Of a stretch of 64,000 nt of DNA, positions 17,667-30,467 are shown in pieces. This DNA comes from Staphylococcus sp. ACRSN. Lineage in GTDB: Bacteria > Bacillota > Bacilli > Staphylococcales > Staphylococcaceae. The DNA is taken from contig NZ_JAKRNS010000003.1 of assembly GCF_022346615.1 (NCBI RefSeq), forward strand, positions 229,700 through 293,699. The letters are read 5' to 3'. Under the pieces are notes generated by a model. That model ran no database searches. It was not told where the DNA came from and worked only from the letters and a program-made list of their open reading frames with translations. Both the position numbers and the translations under genes were made by a program. Every line of letters starts with the position of its first letter. Position 1 is the stretch's first letter.

Positions 17667-19883
17667 TTGATTTACTATGCCATCGCATATTTAGTCGGCA
17701 TCCTATGGATACATGTTAAGTTGATTTCATTGTTTCTATTTTTGCTTTTATTGTATATTTCGATTAAAAAGAAATTCAGTACCTTTAAAATTATTATACT
17801 TGTATTAATTTCTTTCGTTAGTTTTTTTGTATTTTATAACCACTTTGAACAAATTAAAGCGCAACAAAATCAATTATCAAATAATAAAATAGAAAATGCC
17901 CAAGTCGATTTTCTTGGGAATTTCTCATTTGCTGATAACAAAGCAACAGGTACATTACGTTATGATGACAAAGAATTTAAATTCTCATATTATAATAATA
18001 GTAAGGACAGTTCATCTGTATTACACGATATTGTGAATAAAACTTGTTATATTAACGCAGAAATTAAACCTTTAAAGCATCTCTATACCAATAAATCTCA
18101 AATGCTTATTAAACAAATAGACTATGGAAGTTGCTATGATGCAAAGAATAACTTGATTTCCACTATGTTAAATAAACATAAAGTATTCGTGGAGCGGAAA
18201 TTAAATGCATTGAATATTAAAAATTCAGATAGAATCTTAGCATTAATTACAGGTGATACTTCAGTACTTAATCAAAACTACTTAGAAAAAATAAAAGAAA
18301 TTGGAATTTATCACTTATCTGCTGTTAGTGGCACGCATGTTGCCATATTGATATGTATTATAAGTTTTGTATTGAATCGGTTTAAAATACCAATAATATT
18401 GATTAAAATTACTTTGATTATAGTTTTGATAGTTTATTTATTTTACACTAATTTTATTCCTAGTGCAGCTAGAGCTATCATGACAGCAATTATTCTAATA
18501 AGTTTACCTGTACGTGTAAGTGGTAATTCAATGAATATTTTAGGTCTTTGTTTTATCACGTTATCAGTTGTAAATCCTTCTTATATATATAACATTGGTT
18601 TTCAATTCTCATTTTTCATAACCTTTTTAATTTTGTTTTCTCTGCCGATTTTAAAAAAACTGCCTTTTTTATCCTCTTTAATAACACTAACTATCATTGC
18701 TCAACTTGGTGGAATGATAATCAGTGTTATTAACTTCAATCAAATCCAATGGATTGGTTTATTTTCTAACTTGATATTTGTTCCTTTCTATAGCTTTATT
18801 CTATTTCCTTTTATAATCTTTATATTTATTATGATTCATTTACCTATCCAATATAGTGTTTTACATACTTTGTTTAATAAGATAATGGCTTTACATGATT
18901 TTATATTAGACATTTTTTATAAATTAAATCGATTCAAATGGTACGTTGTTGATCTGAATGAAATTATTAAATTAATGATGCTGATTTTAGTGTTGTTGAC
19001 TATAATTTTAATTGTGAATCAGAAGTTTAAATATATTGTTGTACCACTCGTTTTACTTTGTTTTATATTAACCACCATGCCGTTGCAGAAAACGGATCGA
19101 TTAACAATGTTGGATGTTGGTCAAGGTGATTCAATCCTATTTGAAACAGCCACAAATCGAAATATATTAATTGATACAGGTGGAAATATTAATCAAGGTA
19201 ATTCAGAATATAATTATCAAATCACTAAATATAAAGTACTACCCATATTCAAAAAGCGTGGAATATCAAAGTTGGATTATATTATTATTACCCATCCACA
19301 TTTAGATCATATGGGGGAATTACCTTATTTAATGAAGACGATTATAATTGAGCATCTGATTATAGATAAAGAGAGTTTTACAAGAGGGCAGCTTAGAGCA
19401 CTGGAAGGTCAATGTCAACGGTATAATATTCAGTTGTTAGACTTTAGACAATGCTTGCAATTAAATTTAGGTGATGCAACAATTAATCTTTTAGATACAA
19501 TTATAGATGATTCAACTGATTTAAATGAACACTCAATCATTACTTATATAAGAGTGAATCAGCACACTATGTTATTAATGGGTGATGCGACATCAAATAA
19601 TGAAAGTATATTTCTGGAAAACTATAATATTTCTAATGTTGAAATATTAAAAGTAGGACATCATGGTAGTAAAACAAGTTCAACCGATGCTTTTATTGAT
19701 AGAATACAGCCTAAAGTGAGTTTAATTTCAGCAGGTAAAAATAATATGTATCATTTACCAAGCAAAGAGGTAGTAGATAGACTGAATGTTAGACATACAA
19801 ATTTGTTTCAGACCAGTGAAGTTGGAAATGTCACAATATCATTGCAAGCTGAATTGAAAATACATACTGAAGTAAGTAACTAA
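17667..19883 (+). CDS. comEC: DNA uptake channel protein ComEC
   Basis: This 738-residue polytopic protein conducts single-stranded DNA across the membrane. N-terminal helices, an external OB-like domain (about 60-150), the conserved competence domain around LSAVSGTHVAIL, and a C-terminal metallo-beta-lactamase-like domain with LDVGQGDSIL, THPHLDHMGEL and VGHHGSKTS (possible nuclease) are visible. The start appears to be TTG two bases after comEB, with no good ribosome site, so coupling is likely. The length is normal and the reading frame intact. Confidence 0.93.
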   Translation: MIYYAIAYLVGILWIHVKLISLFLFLLLLYISIKKKFSTFKIIILVLISFVSFFVFYNHFEQIKAQQNQLSNNKIENAQVDFLGNFSFADNKATGTLRYDDKEFKFSYYNNSKDSSSVLHDIVNKTCYINAEIKPLKHLYTNKSQMLIKQIDYGSCYDAKNNLISTMLNKHKVFVERKLNALNIKNSDRILALITGDTSVLNQNYLEKIKEIGIYHLSAVSGTHVAILICIISFVLNRFKIPIILIKITLIIVLIVYLFYTNFIPSAARAIMTAIILISLPVRVSGNSMNILGLCFITLSVVNPSYIYNIGFQFSFFITFLILFSLPILKKLPFLSSLITLTIIAQLGGMIISVINFNQIQWIGLFSNLIFVPFYSFILFPFIIFIFIMIHLPIQYSVLHTLFNKIMALHDFILDIFYKLNRFKWYVVDLNEIIKLMMLILVLLTIILIVNQKFKYIVVPLVLLCFILTTMPLQKTDRLTMLDVGQGDSILFETATNRNILIDTGGNINQGNSEYNYQITKYKVLPIFKKRGISKLDYIIITHPHLDHMGELPYLMKTIIIEHLIIDKESFTRGQLRALEGQCQRYNIQLLDFRQCLQLNLGDATINLLDTIIDDSTDLNEHSIITYIRVNQHTMLLMGDATSNNESIFLENYNISNVEILKVGHHGSKTSSTDAFIDRIQPKVSLISAGKNNMYHLPSKEVVDRLNVRHTNLFQTSEVGNVTISLQAELKIHTEVSN

Positions 19884-19910
19884 GTAGCACTAGTTAGCAC
19901 TAAATTGACA

Positions 19911-19919
19911 TGGTATAAT
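19911..19919 (+). promoter_or_regulatory. Extended -10 promoter of holA
   Basis: TGG-TATAAT (19911-19919) matches an extended -10; no good -35 is seen at the right distance. A TTGACA at 19905 is too close to pair with it. It lies 37 nt before the holA ATG. Confidence 0.55.
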
Positions 19920-19955
19920 ATTTTAATGTGTAATGGTTAAGAAAGGATGCTATAA

Positions 19956-20930
19956 ATGAGTGGAAATATCATAACGATATATGGTGAAGTATCAGAATTA
20001 ATTGAAAAGAAATCTGCTGAGTTAATTAAACAATATTTACAGCAGCCTAAAGATGATTTTAATTTCGTGAAATTCAATTTATATGAGACTGATTTATCAG
20101 CCATTATTGAAGAATCACTAACAATGCCTTTCTTTTCTGATAAAAAAGTAGTTCTTATTCAAAATGCTTATGTTTTTACTGGTGAAAAACCACCTAAAGA
20201 TATCAATCCAAACATTGATCAATTAATCAAATTTATTGAAAAATATGATGGAGAAACATTAATAATTTTTGAAGTTTATCAAGCTAAATTAGATGAACGT
20301 AAAAAAGTAGTAAAAACATTGAAGAAAAATGCGCAATTAAAGAAAATAGAGCAGATGTCAGAAGATGAAATAAAGCAATGGATAAAAAATGAATTACATG
20401 CAAATTATAAAGATATAAAGCAAGATGCATTAGATTTGTTTATTGAACTTACTGGTATACAGTTTAATATAGTAAAGCAAGAGATTGGTAAGTTAGTGCT
20501 ATTTTTAGAAGATAGGGCAACTATTAATAAACAGGACGTAAATCAAATTGTAAATAGAAGTTTAGAACAAAATGTATTTTTATTAACTGAATATATACAA
20601 AAAAATGATAAAGAAAAAGCTATACAATTAGTTAAAGACTTAATTGCAATGAAAGAAGAGCCAATTAAATTATTAGCATTAATTACTAGTAACTATAGAC
20701 TTTTTTATCAAAGTAAAATCTTAAGTCAAAAAGGGTATAGTGGGCAACAAATAGCTAAAACTATTTCAGTGCATCCATATCGTGTGAAACTTGCACTTAA
20801 TCAAGCGAGACATTATAAATTAGAAAGTCTATTGAATATAATAAATAGTTGTGCTGAAACAGACTATAAGCTTAAATCATCATATATGGATAAACAACTT
20901 ATTTTAGAACTCTTTATTCTTTCTTTATAA
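19956..20930 (+). CDS. holA: DNA polymerase III subunit delta
   Basis: This 324-residue clamp-loader subunit opens the beta clamp. It begins with a YGEVSELIE nucleotide-fold segment and shows the Firmicutes delta layout: two AAA+-like domains and a helical collar. GAAAGGATG lies ahead of the ATG. It is separated from the convergent rpsT gene by a shared terminator. Confidence 0.94.
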   Translation: MSGNIITIYGEVSELIEKKSAELIKQYLQQPKDDFNFVKFNLYETDLSAIIEESLTMPFFSDKKVVLIQNAYVFTGEKPPKDINPNIDQLIKFIEKYDGETLIIFEVYQAKLDERKKVVKTLKKNAQLKKIEQMSEDEIKQWIKNELHANYKDIKQDALDLFIELTGIQFNIVKQEIGKLVLFLEDRATINKQDVNQIVNRSLEQNVFLLTEYIQKNDKEKAIQLVKDLIAMKEEPIKLLALITSNYRLFYQSKILSQKGYSGQQIAKTISVHPYRVKLALNQARHYKLESLLNIINSCAETDYKLKSSYMDKQLILELFILSL

Positions 20931-20980
20931 TCTTCAAAGAATTTACAGTTAAATAAATTATAGGAAATAATAAGTTACAA

Positions 20981-21010
20981 AAAAAGTTCAAGCCTCGGCT
21001 TGAACTTTTT
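20981..21010. terminator. Bidirectional terminator between holA and rpsT
   Basis: A 14-bp perfect stem, AAAAAGTTCAAGCC (20981-20994) with its complement at 20997-21010, has A and T runs on its two ends so works in both directions. Confidence 0.95.
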
Positions 21011-21011
21011 A

Positions 21012-21263
21012 TTATTTAGCAGCTGTCATTAATGAAGATTTAATACGAGCAGCTTTGTTTTTGTGGATTAAGTTGCTTTGAGCAGCTTTATCTACTTTTT
21101 TCAAAGCGAAACTTACTAAGTCAGCTTTATTATCAGCATTAGCTTCTGTAGCTGATTTAGCTCTCTTAACTGCTGTACGCATTTCATTTTTTTGAGAAAT
21201 GTTACGCTCCTCAGCAGTGTGAGTTGTTTTAACACGTTTAATTGCAGATTTAATGTTTGGCAT
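21012..21263 (-). CDS. rpsT: 30S ribosomal protein S20
   Basis: This 83-residue protein has the standard S20 N-terminus MPNIKSAIKRVK and Ala/Lys-rich helices. On the minus strand AGGAGGTGA precedes the ATG at 21263 by eight bases; a GTG three codons upstream is inside the ribosome site and rejected. It is transcribed away from lepA. Confidence 0.98.
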   Translation of the reverse strand: MPNIKSAIKRVKTTHTAEERNISQKNEMRTAVKRAKSATEANADNKADLVSFALKKVDKAAQSNLIHKNKAARIKSSLMTAAK

Positions 21264-21323
21264 GTGTGTCACCTCCTAAAAGTGATCTTCGCTATCAAAT
21301 TTAATTTGATTACAACAAGAAAT

Positions 21324-21352
21324 ATTTTATCAAAATGACGCAGATTCTGCAA
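21324..21352 (-). promoter_or_regulatory. rpsT promoter
   Basis: On the minus strand, TTGCAG (21352-21347), 17 bases, then TAAAAT (21329-21324). Transcription would start near 21317, giving a leader of about 55 nt. Confidence 0.75.
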
Positions 21353-21498
21353 TCATTTATTTGGTAATGTGCTTAAAAATCCTGTTTTCAGGCAACATAT
21401 ATAGAAATATATACTTTGTACTCTATATATTATATGCTATGTGTGAGTGTTGCAATAAGTAATATTTACACAATAATCTATTCTATTCCTTATGAAGT

Positions 21499-21527
21499 TT
21501 GCAATTGTATGCTAAAAACGTTATTAT
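21499..21527 (+). promoter_or_regulatory. lepA promoter
   Basis: TTGCAA (21499-21504), 17 bases, TATTAT (21522-21527). The rest of the 322-base gap between rpsT and lepA holds no gene. In B. subtilis, from memory, the sporulation genes gpr and spoIIP sit here. Confidence 0.65.
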
Positions 21528-21585
21528 ATCAAAGAATGTCATACATATTTACGGGCTAGAATTATGAAAGTGAGAATGATAATAC

Positions 21586-23409
21586 ATGGATAAACAAGAA
21601 CGTTTAGATAGACGTAAAAATATAAGGAACTTTTCTATTATCGCACATATCGACCATGGTAAATCGACTTTAGCAGATAGAATATTAGAAAATACCAAGT
21701 CAGTTGAAACTAGAGATATGCAAAACCAATTACTCGATTCAATGGATTTAGAAAGAGAACGTGGTATTACAATTAAACTAAATGCAGTAAGATTGAAATA
21801 TGAAGCTAAAGATGGTGAAACATATACGTTCCATCTAATTGATACACCTGGTCATGTCGACTTCACATATGAAGTTTCAAGATCATTAGCGGCCTGTGAA
21901 GGTGCTATTTTAGTAGTAGATTCAGCGCAAGGTATCGAAGCGCAAACATTAGCGAATGTATATTTAGCTTTAGATAATAATCTTGAATTATTGCCTGTTG
22001 TGAATAAAATTGATTTGCCAGCTGCAGAACCAGAACGTGTCAAACAAGAATTGGAAGATGTTATCGGCATTGATAAAGATGAAGTGGTGCTTGCAAGTGC
22101 AAAATCTAATATTGGTATTGAAGATATATTAGAAAAAATTGTTGAAGTTGTCCCTGCACCTGAGGGTGATCCTGATGCACCATTAAAAGCACTGATATTT
22201 GATTCGGAATATGACCCTTATAGAGGCGTTATATCTTCAATACGTGTTATGGAAGGTGCGGTTAAAGCTGGTGATCGAATAAAAATGATGGCTACCGGTA
22301 AAGAATTCGAAGTGACGGAAGTAGGAATTAACACTCCAAAACAGTTACCTGTTGAAGAATTGACTGTTGGGGATGTTGGATATATCATTGCAAGCATTAA
22401 AAATGTCGATGATTCTCGCGTGGGTGATACAATTACAAATGCAGATAGACCAGCCGAACAAGCATTGCAAGGATACAAGAAAATGAATCCTATGGTATTC
22501 TGCGGTTTATTCCCGATTGATAATAAAGATTATAACGATTTACGTGAAGCTTTAGAAAAATTACAACTTAATGATGCCTCTTTAGAATTTGAACCAGAAT
22601 CGTCTCAAGCACTTGGATTTGGTTATCGTACAGGTTTCTTAGGTATGTTGCATATGGAAATTATTCAAGAACGTATTGAACGTGAATTTGGAATTGAATT
22701 AATTGCGACTGCACCGTCAGTAATTTATCAATGCATCATGAAATCTGGGGAAGAAGTTGCTGTAGATAATCCTGCACATATGCCAGAACGTGATAAAATC
22801 GATCAAATATTTGAGCCGTTTGTTCGTGCAACAATGATGGTGCCTAATGATTATGTAGGTGCTGTAATGGAATTATGTCAACGTAAACGAGGTCAATTTG
22901 TTAACATGGAATATATGGATGATATCCGAGTGAATATTATTTATGAAATTCCATTGTCTGAAGTTGTTTTCGATTTCTTTGATCAATTAAAATCAAATAC
23001 AAAAGGTTATGCATCATTTGATTATGAATTTATTGATAATAAAGAAAGTGATTTAGTTAAGATGGATATCTTATTAAACGGTGAGAAAGTAGACGCATTA
23101 AGCTTTATCGTTCACAAAGACTTTGCATATGATAGAGGTAAAGCTTTAGTTGAAAAATTAAAAACACTAATACCTCGTCAACAATTCGAAGTGCCGGTAC
23201 AAGCTGCTGTTGGTCAAAAAATCGTTGCACGTACTAACATTAAGTCGATGGGTAAAAACGTATTGTCTAAATGTTATGGTGGCGATATCAGTCGTAAGAG
23301 AAAATTACTTGAAAAGCAAAAAGCTGGTAAAGCTAAAATGAAAGCTGTAGGAAATGTGGAAATACCACAAGATGCATTTTTAGCTGTTCTTAAGATGGAC
23401 GAAGATTAA
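21586..23409 (+). CDS. lepA: Elongation factor 4 (LepA)
   Basis: This 607-residue translational GTPase acts on stalled or assembling ribosomes. G1 reads [13 protein letters not shown]3 DTPGHVDF and G4 NKIDLP. An EF-G-like domain set is followed by the LepA-specific C-terminal domain ([16 protein letters not shown]). The ribosome site is weak. A terminator follows, so hemW is at least partly separate. Confidence 0.98.
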   Translation: MDKQERLDRRKNIRNFSIIAHIDHGKSTLADRILENTKSVETRDMQNQLLDSMDLERERGITIKLNAVRLKYEAKDGETYTFHLIDTPGHVDFTYEVSRSLAACEGAILVVDSAQGIEAQTLANVYLALDNNLELLPVVNKIDLPAAEPERVKQELEDVIGIDKDEVVLASAKSNIGIEDILEKIVEVVPAPEGDPDAPLKALIFDSEYDPYRGVISSIRVMEGAVKAGDRIKMMATGKEFEVTEVGINTPKQLPVEELTVGDVGYIIASIKNVDDSRVGDTITNADRPAEQALQGYKKMNPMVFCGLFPIDNKDYNDLREALEKLQLNDASLEFEPESSQALGFGYRTGFLGMLHMEIIQERIEREFGIELIATAPSVIYQCIMKSGEEVAVDNPAHMPERDKIDQIFEPFVRATMMVPNDYVGAVMELCQRKRGQFVNMEYMDDIRVNIIYEIPLSEVVFDFFDQLKSNTKGYASFDYEFIDNKESDLVKMDILLNGEKVDALSFIVHKDFAYDRGKALVEKLKTLIPRQQFEVPVQAAVGQKIVARTNIKSMGKNVLSKCYGGDISRKRKLLEKQKAGKAKMKAVGNVEIPQDAFLAVLKMDED

Positions 23410-23421
23410 TAACAAACTCAT

Positions 23422-23461
23422 TGGGGCCTTAAATCCATACGATTTATGCCCCAGTTTTTTG
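23422..23461 (+). terminator. Terminator after lepA
   Basis: TGGGGCCTTAAATC (23422-23435) pairs with GATTTATGCCCCA (23441-23453) with one small bulge, followed by T residues. Confidence 0.85.
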
Positions 23462-23506
23462 TGTTAATCCTATAAGTTTCAAAAAATGAAAGTAGGTGAA
23501 CGCATT

Positions 23507-24631
23507 ATGGAAGTGAAAAGCGCTTATATCCACATTCCTTTTTGCGTGAGAATATGTACGTATTGTGATTTTAATAAATATTACATTCAAAACCAGCCTG
23601 TTGATACGTATATTGATTGTTTAATACAAGAAATGCAAAACAGTAAAGTGCGTGAATTAGAAACTATATTTGTTGGTGGTGGCACACCAACAGCACTAAA
23701 TATAAAGCAATTAAAAAGGTTGCTAGAAGCAATCACTGAAATTTTTACGATAAATGGTGAATTTAGTTTCGAAGCTAATCCTGATGAATTGACATTAGAA
23801 AAGGTTCAATTATTGAAAGACTATGGTGTTAATAGATTATCAATGGGTGTACAAACATTTAAGCCTGAATTATTAGAAATATTAGGTAGAACACATAACA
23901 CAGAAGACATTTATAAATCTGTTGATAATGCTAGGGCTGTTGGCATTGAATCTATAAGTCTAGATTTGATGTACCACTTGCCAAAACAAACATTAGAAGA
24001 CTTTAAGGAAAGTTTGGAAAGTGCACTTTGTATGGATATCGATCATATTTCAAGTTATGGTTTGATTTTAGAACCTAAAACACAATTTTATAATATGTAT
24101 CGTAAAGGTCAGTTACAAGTACCTAATGAAGATATTGGTGAAGAAATGTATGAATATCTATTAAACAGAATGGCAAAGTCTGATATGCATCAATATGAAA
24201 TATCAAATTTCGGCAAGCAAAACCATGAATCTGAACACAATAAAGTATATTGGAAAAATGAAGGTTATTACGGGTTTGGAGCAGGTGCAAGTGGATATGT
24301 TGATGGAGAACGCTATAATAATGTGAATCCAGTAAATCACTATATTAAAAAAATTCAAAATAATGAACGACCTTTACTTGATTCAACATTTCCTACGAAA
24401 ACTGAACAAATGGAAGAAGAAATGTTCTTAGGTTTGCGAATGAATAAAGGTGTCAATAAAGCAAGATTTGCTGAAAAGTTTAATCAATCAATTGAAACTG
24501 TATATGGTCAAGTAATTAAAGATTTAATTTCAAAGGAATTGTTATTTGAGAAAGATGGGTATTTAGCAATGACTGAGCGTGGAAAAGTAATTGGAAATAC
24601 GGTCTTTGAGTCTTTTTTATTAAATGTATAA
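23507..24631 (+). CDS. hemW: Heme chaperone HemW (radical SAM)
   Basis: This 374-residue radical SAM protein is related to coproporphyrinogen oxidase HemN but acts as a heme chaperone in characterised bacteria. The CVRICTYC cluster motif (CxxxCxxC) lies at residues 15-22 and GGGTPTAL follows. AGGTGA (23494-23499) is 7 nt from ATG 23507; an upstream in-frame ATG at 23486 would overlap the site. No terminator separates it from the hrcA promoter, so some read-through into the heat-shock operon is possible. Confidence 0.92.
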   Translation: MEVKSAYIHIPFCVRICTYCDFNKYYIQNQPVDTYIDCLIQEMQNSKVRELETIFVGGGTPTALNIKQLKRLLEAITEIFTINGEFSFEANPDELTLEKVQLLKDYGVNRLSMGVQTFKPELLEILGRTHNTEDIYKSVDNARAVGIESISLDLMYHLPKQTLEDFKESLESALCMDIDHISSYGLILEPKTQFYNMYRKGQLQVPNEDIGEEMYEYLLNRMAKSDMHQYEISNFGKQNHESEHNKVYWKNEGYYGFGAGASGYVDGERYNNVNPVNHYIKKIQNNERPLLDSTFPTKTEQMEEEMFLGLRMNKGVNKARFAEKFNQSIETVYGQVIKDLISKELLFEKDGYLAMTERGKVIGNTVFESFLLNV

Positions 24632-24647
24632 ATTTTAATGCTTTAAC

Positions 24648-24677
24648 ATTGACTTACTTTGACCAATTTGATAAATT
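24648..24677 (+). promoter_or_regulatory. hrcA-operon promoter with CtsR box
   Basis: The -35 TTGACT (24649-24654), 17 bases, and -10 TAAATT (24672-24677) form the promoter. The direct repeat ATTGACT-TAC-TTTGACC (24648-24664) is the reverse complement of the CtsR heptad repeat and covers the -35. CtsR represses heat-shock and clp genes in staphylococci. Confidence 0.8.
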
Positions 24678-24681
24678 ATAG

Positions 24682-24708
24682 TTAGCACTTGATACAAAAG
24701 AGTGCTAA
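24682..24708 (+). promoter_or_regulatory. CIRCE element (HrcA operator)
   Basis: TTAGCACTT, nine bases, GAGTGCTAA. The right arm is perfect; the left arm differs from the TTAGCACTC consensus in its last base. It starts at the expected transcription start, so bound HrcA blocks the dnaK operon. It ends 12 nt before the hrcA ATG and lies in the leader RNA. Confidence 0.95.
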
Positions 24709-24720
24709 TGAGGTGAAAGC

Positions 24721-25701
24721 ATGATTAGTGATAGACAATTGAGCATATTAAATGCAATTGTTGAAGATTATGTTGATTTAGGTCATCCAATTGGTTCTAA
24801 AACTTTGATAGAGCGACACAAGTTAAATGTAAGTCCAGCGACAATTAGAAATGAAATGAAGCATCTTGAAGATTTGAAACTTATCGAAAAGGTGCATAGT
24901 TCATCTGGACGTTCGCCTTCAGAAGTTGGTATAAGATACTATGTGAATCAATTATTGCAACAAACATCTCATCAACAACAAATTAAAATCCAACGTTTAA
25001 AAGAGTTATTAGCAAGTAATCATTATGATATTTCATCAGCATTAAGTGCATTTGCAGATGAATTGTCAATTGCTTCACAATATACTACGTTGGTGATGCG
25101 TCCAAATCATAAAAAAGATATTATTAATAACATTCATTTGATTCGTGCTAATGATTATCTGATTATCATGGTCGTTGTATTTACTTCTGGTCATGTAGAG
25201 CATTTACATTTAGCATCACAAGCTCCTTTGACAAATGATGAATTAACAAAGATTTCTAACTTTGTTAGCGCAAAGTATAACGAGTGGAATAAAACTCAAT
25301 TCGAAGATGAATTGAATACCTTTGTAAAGTCAACATTTGAAAAAGAATTTATCAAGGATATGCTAAATACAATTGAAGTTCATTTTGATGATCAAAGTAA
25401 TGGCATTTTTATGGGTGGTAAGGTTAAACTTATTGATGCATTGAATGAAACTAATGTATCTTCAATTCAACCTATTTTGCAATATATCGAATCAAATAAA
25501 ATCGCGCAATTGCTTGATGACATGAACAATGCTTCAATCAATGTGAGAATTGGTCATGAAATTGAATCAAGTTTGAGTGATATATCTATCGTTACAAGTG
25601 AATATCACATTGATGATAGATTAAAAGGAAAGATAGCAGTAATTGGACCAACAGCTATGAATTATCAAAATGTTATCAGATTACTAAATACGATTTGGTA
25701 A
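24721..25701 (+). CDS. hrcA: Heat-inducible transcription repressor HrcA
   Basis: This 326-residue repressor has an N-terminal winged helix ([16 protein letters not shown], then [13 protein letters not shown]) and a C-terminal GAF-like domain. It binds the CIRCE element just upstream, and so controls its own operon; GroEL is the usual co-sensor. ATGAGGTGA precedes the ATG. First gene of hrcA-grpE-dnaK-dnaJ. Confidence 0.97.
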   Translation: MISDRQLSILNAIVEDYVDLGHPIGSKTLIERHKLNVSPATIRNEMKHLEDLKLIEKVHSSSGRSPSEVGIRYYVNQLLQQTSHQQQIKIQRLKELLASNHYDISSALSAFADELSIASQYTTLVMRPNHKKDIINNIHLIRANDYLIIMVVVFTSGHVEHLHLASQAPLTNDELTKISNFVSAKYNEWNKTQFEDELNTFVKSTFEKEFIKDMLNTIEVHFDDQSNGIFMGGKVKLIDALNETNVSSIQPILQYIESNKIAQLLDDMNNASINVRIGHEIESSLSDISIVTSEYHIDDRLKGKIAVIGPTAMNYQNVIRLLNTIW

Positions 25702-25728
25702 TTTTAAATATGTATTGGAGGGCAGACA

Positions 25729-26355
25729 ATGACAGAAAAAAATGAATCAGTCTTTGATCAAGCTGAGGAAAATGACCAAACGACTAATAATGAACAGTCA
25801 GTTGAAAACGAATCAGAAAATCAAACTGATGAAACAACAGAACAAACAGAAGAAAATCTGCAGGATGACAATACAGAAGATTTTAATACAGATGTAGATC
25901 CTAAAGATGAAGAAATTCAACAATTGAAAAAAGATGTACAAGAAAATGAAGAAAAATATTTAAGATTATATGCAGAATTCGAAAATTACAAACGTAGAAT
26001 TCAAAAAGAAAATCAAACAATGAGAGCTTATAAGTCTCAAGATGTATTGAATGATATTTTACCTACGTTGGATAATATCGAACGTGCGTTACAAATAGAT
26101 GGTGAAGATGAACAATTCAAATCACTGAAAAAAGGTGTAGAAATGGTTCATGAAAGCTTATTAAATGCTTTAAGTAATAATGGCCTAGAAAAAATTGAAA
26201 CAGAAGGCCAAGCATTCGATCCAAATGTACATCAAGCTGTTGTTCAAGATGATAATCCAGACTTCGAGTCAGGACAAATTACTCAAGAACTACAAAGTGG
26301 TTATAAATTGAAGGAGAGAGTATTAAGACCTTCGATGGTTAAAGTAAATCAATAA
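25729..26355 (+). CDS. grpE: Nucleotide exchange factor GrpE
   Basis: This 208-residue DnaK co-chaperone releases ADP. A very acidic, Asn/Gln/Thr-rich N-terminal tail (about 1-60), a long dimerising helix with [14 protein letters not shown], and a beta-wing domain ending VLRPSMVKV are visible. The low-complexity tail is typical of staphylococcal GrpE. Confidence 0.97.
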   Translation: MTEKNESVFDQAEENDQTTNNEQSVENESENQTDETTEQTEENLQDDNTEDFNTDVDPKDEEIQQLKKDVQENEEKYLRLYAEFENYKRRIQKENQTMRAYKSQDVLNDILPTLDNIERALQIDGEDEQFKSLKKGVEMVHESLLNALSNNGLEKIETEGQAFDPNVHQAVVQDDNPDFESGQITQELQSGYKLKERVLRPSMVKVNQ

Positions 26356-26383
26356 TTTTTGATGAAAATACCCAATTTTATAA

Positions 26384-28240
<1,857 letters not shown>

Positions 28241-28306
28241 GTTTAATCTTTAATGCATTGTAGTTCATCATATTAACTAAATATGAGACAATTGCTTAGC
28301 CAAATT

Positions 28307-28347
28307 AAGTCAAAGTCAATTGAACATTGGCTTTGACTTTTTCTTTT
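28307..28347 (+). terminator. Internal terminator between dnaK and dnaJ
   Basis: AAGTCAAAG (28307-28315) pairs with CTTTGACTT (28331-28339), extended by a few inner pairs, followed by a T-rich tract. It probably lowers the expression of dnaJ and the downstream genes relative to dnaK. Confidence 0.8.
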
Positions 28348-28388
28348 TTTATAAGTGATTTAACAAAATAGTAAAAGGAGAGAGCATA

Positions 28389-29522
28389 GTGGCCAAAAGA
28401 GATTATTATGAAGTCCTTGGTGTTAGTAAAAGTGCTTCTAAAGATGAAATAAAAAAGGCTTATCGTAAACTATCAAAACAATATCATCCAGATATCAACA
28501 AAGAAGAAGGTTCAGATGAAAAATTCAAAGAGATATCTGAAGCTTATGAAGTCTTAAGTGATGAGAATAAACGTGCTAATTATGATCAATTTGGACACGA
28601 CGGTCCACAAGGTGGTTTTGGTGGCCAAGGCTTTGGTGGTCAAGACTTCAGTGGATTTGGTGGTGGCGGATTTGAAGATATATTCAGTTCGTTCTTTGGT
28701 GGTGGCCGTCAACGTGACCCTAATGCACCACGTAAAGGTGATGACTTACAATATACAATGACAGTAACTTTCGATGAAGCTGTTTTTGGTGCAGAGAAAG
28801 AGATTTCTATTCGTAAAGATGTTACTTGTCATACATGTGATGGTGAAGGAGCAAAACCAGGTACGAATAAGAAGACTTGTTCATATTGTAGTGGTGCAGG
28901 ACATGTATCAGTTGAACAAAATACAATTTTAGGTCGTGTACGCACTGAAAAAGTTTGTCCTGTGTGTAGTGGTTCAGGACAAGAATTTGAAGAACCATGT
29001 CCAACATGTAATGGTAAAGGTACAGAAAATAGAAATGTTAAAATTAGCGTAAAAATACCAGAAGGTGTTGATAACGAGCAACAAATTAGATTGGCAGGTG
29101 AAGGTGCTCCAGGTGAAAACGGTGGTCCTCATGGTGATTTATATGTTGTATTTAGAGTTAAACCATCTGAAATATTTGAACGTGATGGCGATGACATTTA
29201 TCATTCATTAGATATCAGTTTTGCTCAAGCTGCTTTAGGTGATGAAGTGAAAGTGCCAACTTTAAATGGTAGTGTAATGCTAACAATACCTTCAGGCACA
29301 CAAACTGCTAAACAATTTAGACTAAAAGACAAAGGTGTTAAAAATGTTCATGGTTATGGTCATGGTGATCTATTTATTAACATAAATGTCGTAACACCTA
29401 CCAAAATGAGTGACAGACAAAAAGAATTGTTAAGAGAATTTGCAGAAATTAGTGGCGAAGAGATCGAAGAACAACCTTCTAATTTTAGAGACAAAGCAAA
29501 AAGATTCTTTAAAGGAGAATAG
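28389..29522 (+). CDS. dnaJ: Chaperone DnaJ (Hsp40)
   Basis: This 377-residue type I J-protein has the J domain with YHPDIN, a Gly/Phe-rich linker, and four zinc repeats ([32 protein letters not shown]). It starts with GTG; AAAGGAGAGA is at normal distance. Transcription either reads through the preceding terminator or comes from an unseen promoter in the 148-base gap. Confidence 0.98.
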   Translation: MAKRDYYEVLGVSKSASKDEIKKAYRKLSKQYHPDINKEEGSDEKFKEISEAYEVLSDENKRANYDQFGHDGPQGGFGGQGFGGQDFSGFGGGGFEDIFSSFFGGGRQRDPNAPRKGDDLQYTMTVTFDEAVFGAEKEISIRKDVTCHTCDGEGAKPGTNKKTCSYCSGAGHVSVEQNTILGRVRTEKVCPVCSGSGQEFEEPCPTCNGKGTENRNVKISVKIPEGVDNEQQIRLAGEGAPGENGGPHGDLYVVFRVKPSEIFERDGDDIYHSLDISFAQAALGDEVKVPTLNGSVMLTIPSGTQTAKQFRLKDKGVKNVHGYGHGDLFININVVTPTKMSDRQKELLREFAEISGEEIEEQPSNFRDKAKRFFKGE

Positions 29523-29525
29523 TAA

Positions 29526-30467
29526 ATGAACTGGACCGAAATATCAATTACTGCAAACCATGAAGTGTCACCAATTATTACTAATATATTAGAAAATGCT
29601 GGATCTAACGGTGTCGTGATTGAGGACTCAAATGACTTGAATCATGAATTTGAAGATAAATTCGGCGAGATATATAATTTGAAATCTTCCGATTATCCTG
29701 AAACAGGTGTACGTTTAAAGGCTTATTTCAATGAAATGAAATTTGATGAGCATTTTAGAGCAAAATTAATTCAGCAAATTTCCGAAATAGAAGATTTAGA
29801 CCAAAATATTTTTAAATTTGAAGAACATTCGATTCAAGAGCAAGATTGGGAAAATGAATGGAAAAATTATTTTCATCCATTTCGAGCATCTAATTTATTT
29901 ACAATTGTTCCTAGTTGGGAGCAGTATGATAAAGAAGAAAATGATGAATTATGCATTGAGTTAGATCCTGGTATGGCATTTGGTACAGGTGATCATCCAA
30001 CAACAAGTATGTGCTTAAAGGCAATAGAACGTTATGTATCACCAGATAATTCAGTAATTGATGTTGGAACAGGTTCAGGTATTCTAAGTATTGCTGCACA
30101 TCTCATTGGTGCAAAACGTATTAAAGCGTTAGATGTAGATGATTTGGCTGTGAGAGTTGCAAAAGAAAACTTTGCTAAGAATAACTGTGAAAGTTATATT
30201 GAAGCTGTTCCAGGAAATTTATTAAAAGAAGAAAATGAAAAATTTGATATTGTAATTGCCAATATTTTAGCTCATATTATTGAAGAAATGATTGAAGATG
30301 CTTATAATACTTTAAATGAAGATGGTTATTTTATAACTTCAGGTATAATTGAAGAAAAACACGAATCCATTGTAGAACAGATGAAGCGTGCAGGTTTTAA
30401 AATTATTTCTATTGATCATGATAACAGTTGGGTATGTATCGTTGGTCAGAAAGTGGGCGAATTATAA
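29526..30467 (+). CDS. prmA: Ribosomal protein L11 methyltransferase
   Basis: This 313-residue methyltransferase modifies L11 of the 50S subunit. An N-terminal substrate domain is followed by a SAM domain with [15 protein letters not shown] and the NILAHII motif. It starts three bases after dnaJ, and its stop overlaps rsmE by one base. Confidence 0.96.
   Translation: MNWTEISITANHEVSPIITNILENAGSNGVVIEDSNDLNHEFEDKFGEIYNLKSSDYPETGVRLKAYFNEMKFDEHFRAKLIQQISEIEDLDQNIFKFEEHSIQEQDWENEWKNYFHPFRASNLFTIVPSWEQYDKEENDELCIELDPGMAFGTGDHPTTSMCLKAIERYVSPDNSVIDVGTGSGILSIAAHLIGAKRIKALDVDDLAVRVAKENFAKNNCESYIEAVPGNLLKEENEKFDIVIANILAHIIEEMIEDAYNTLNEDGYFITSGIIEEKHESIVEQMKRAGFKIISIDHDNSWVCIVGQKVGEL

Noticed and set aside
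19885..19902. TTAGCACTA half-site before holA resembling a CIRCE arm
   Set aside because: No inverted second arm at nine bases; only a short direct repeat of TAGCACTA.
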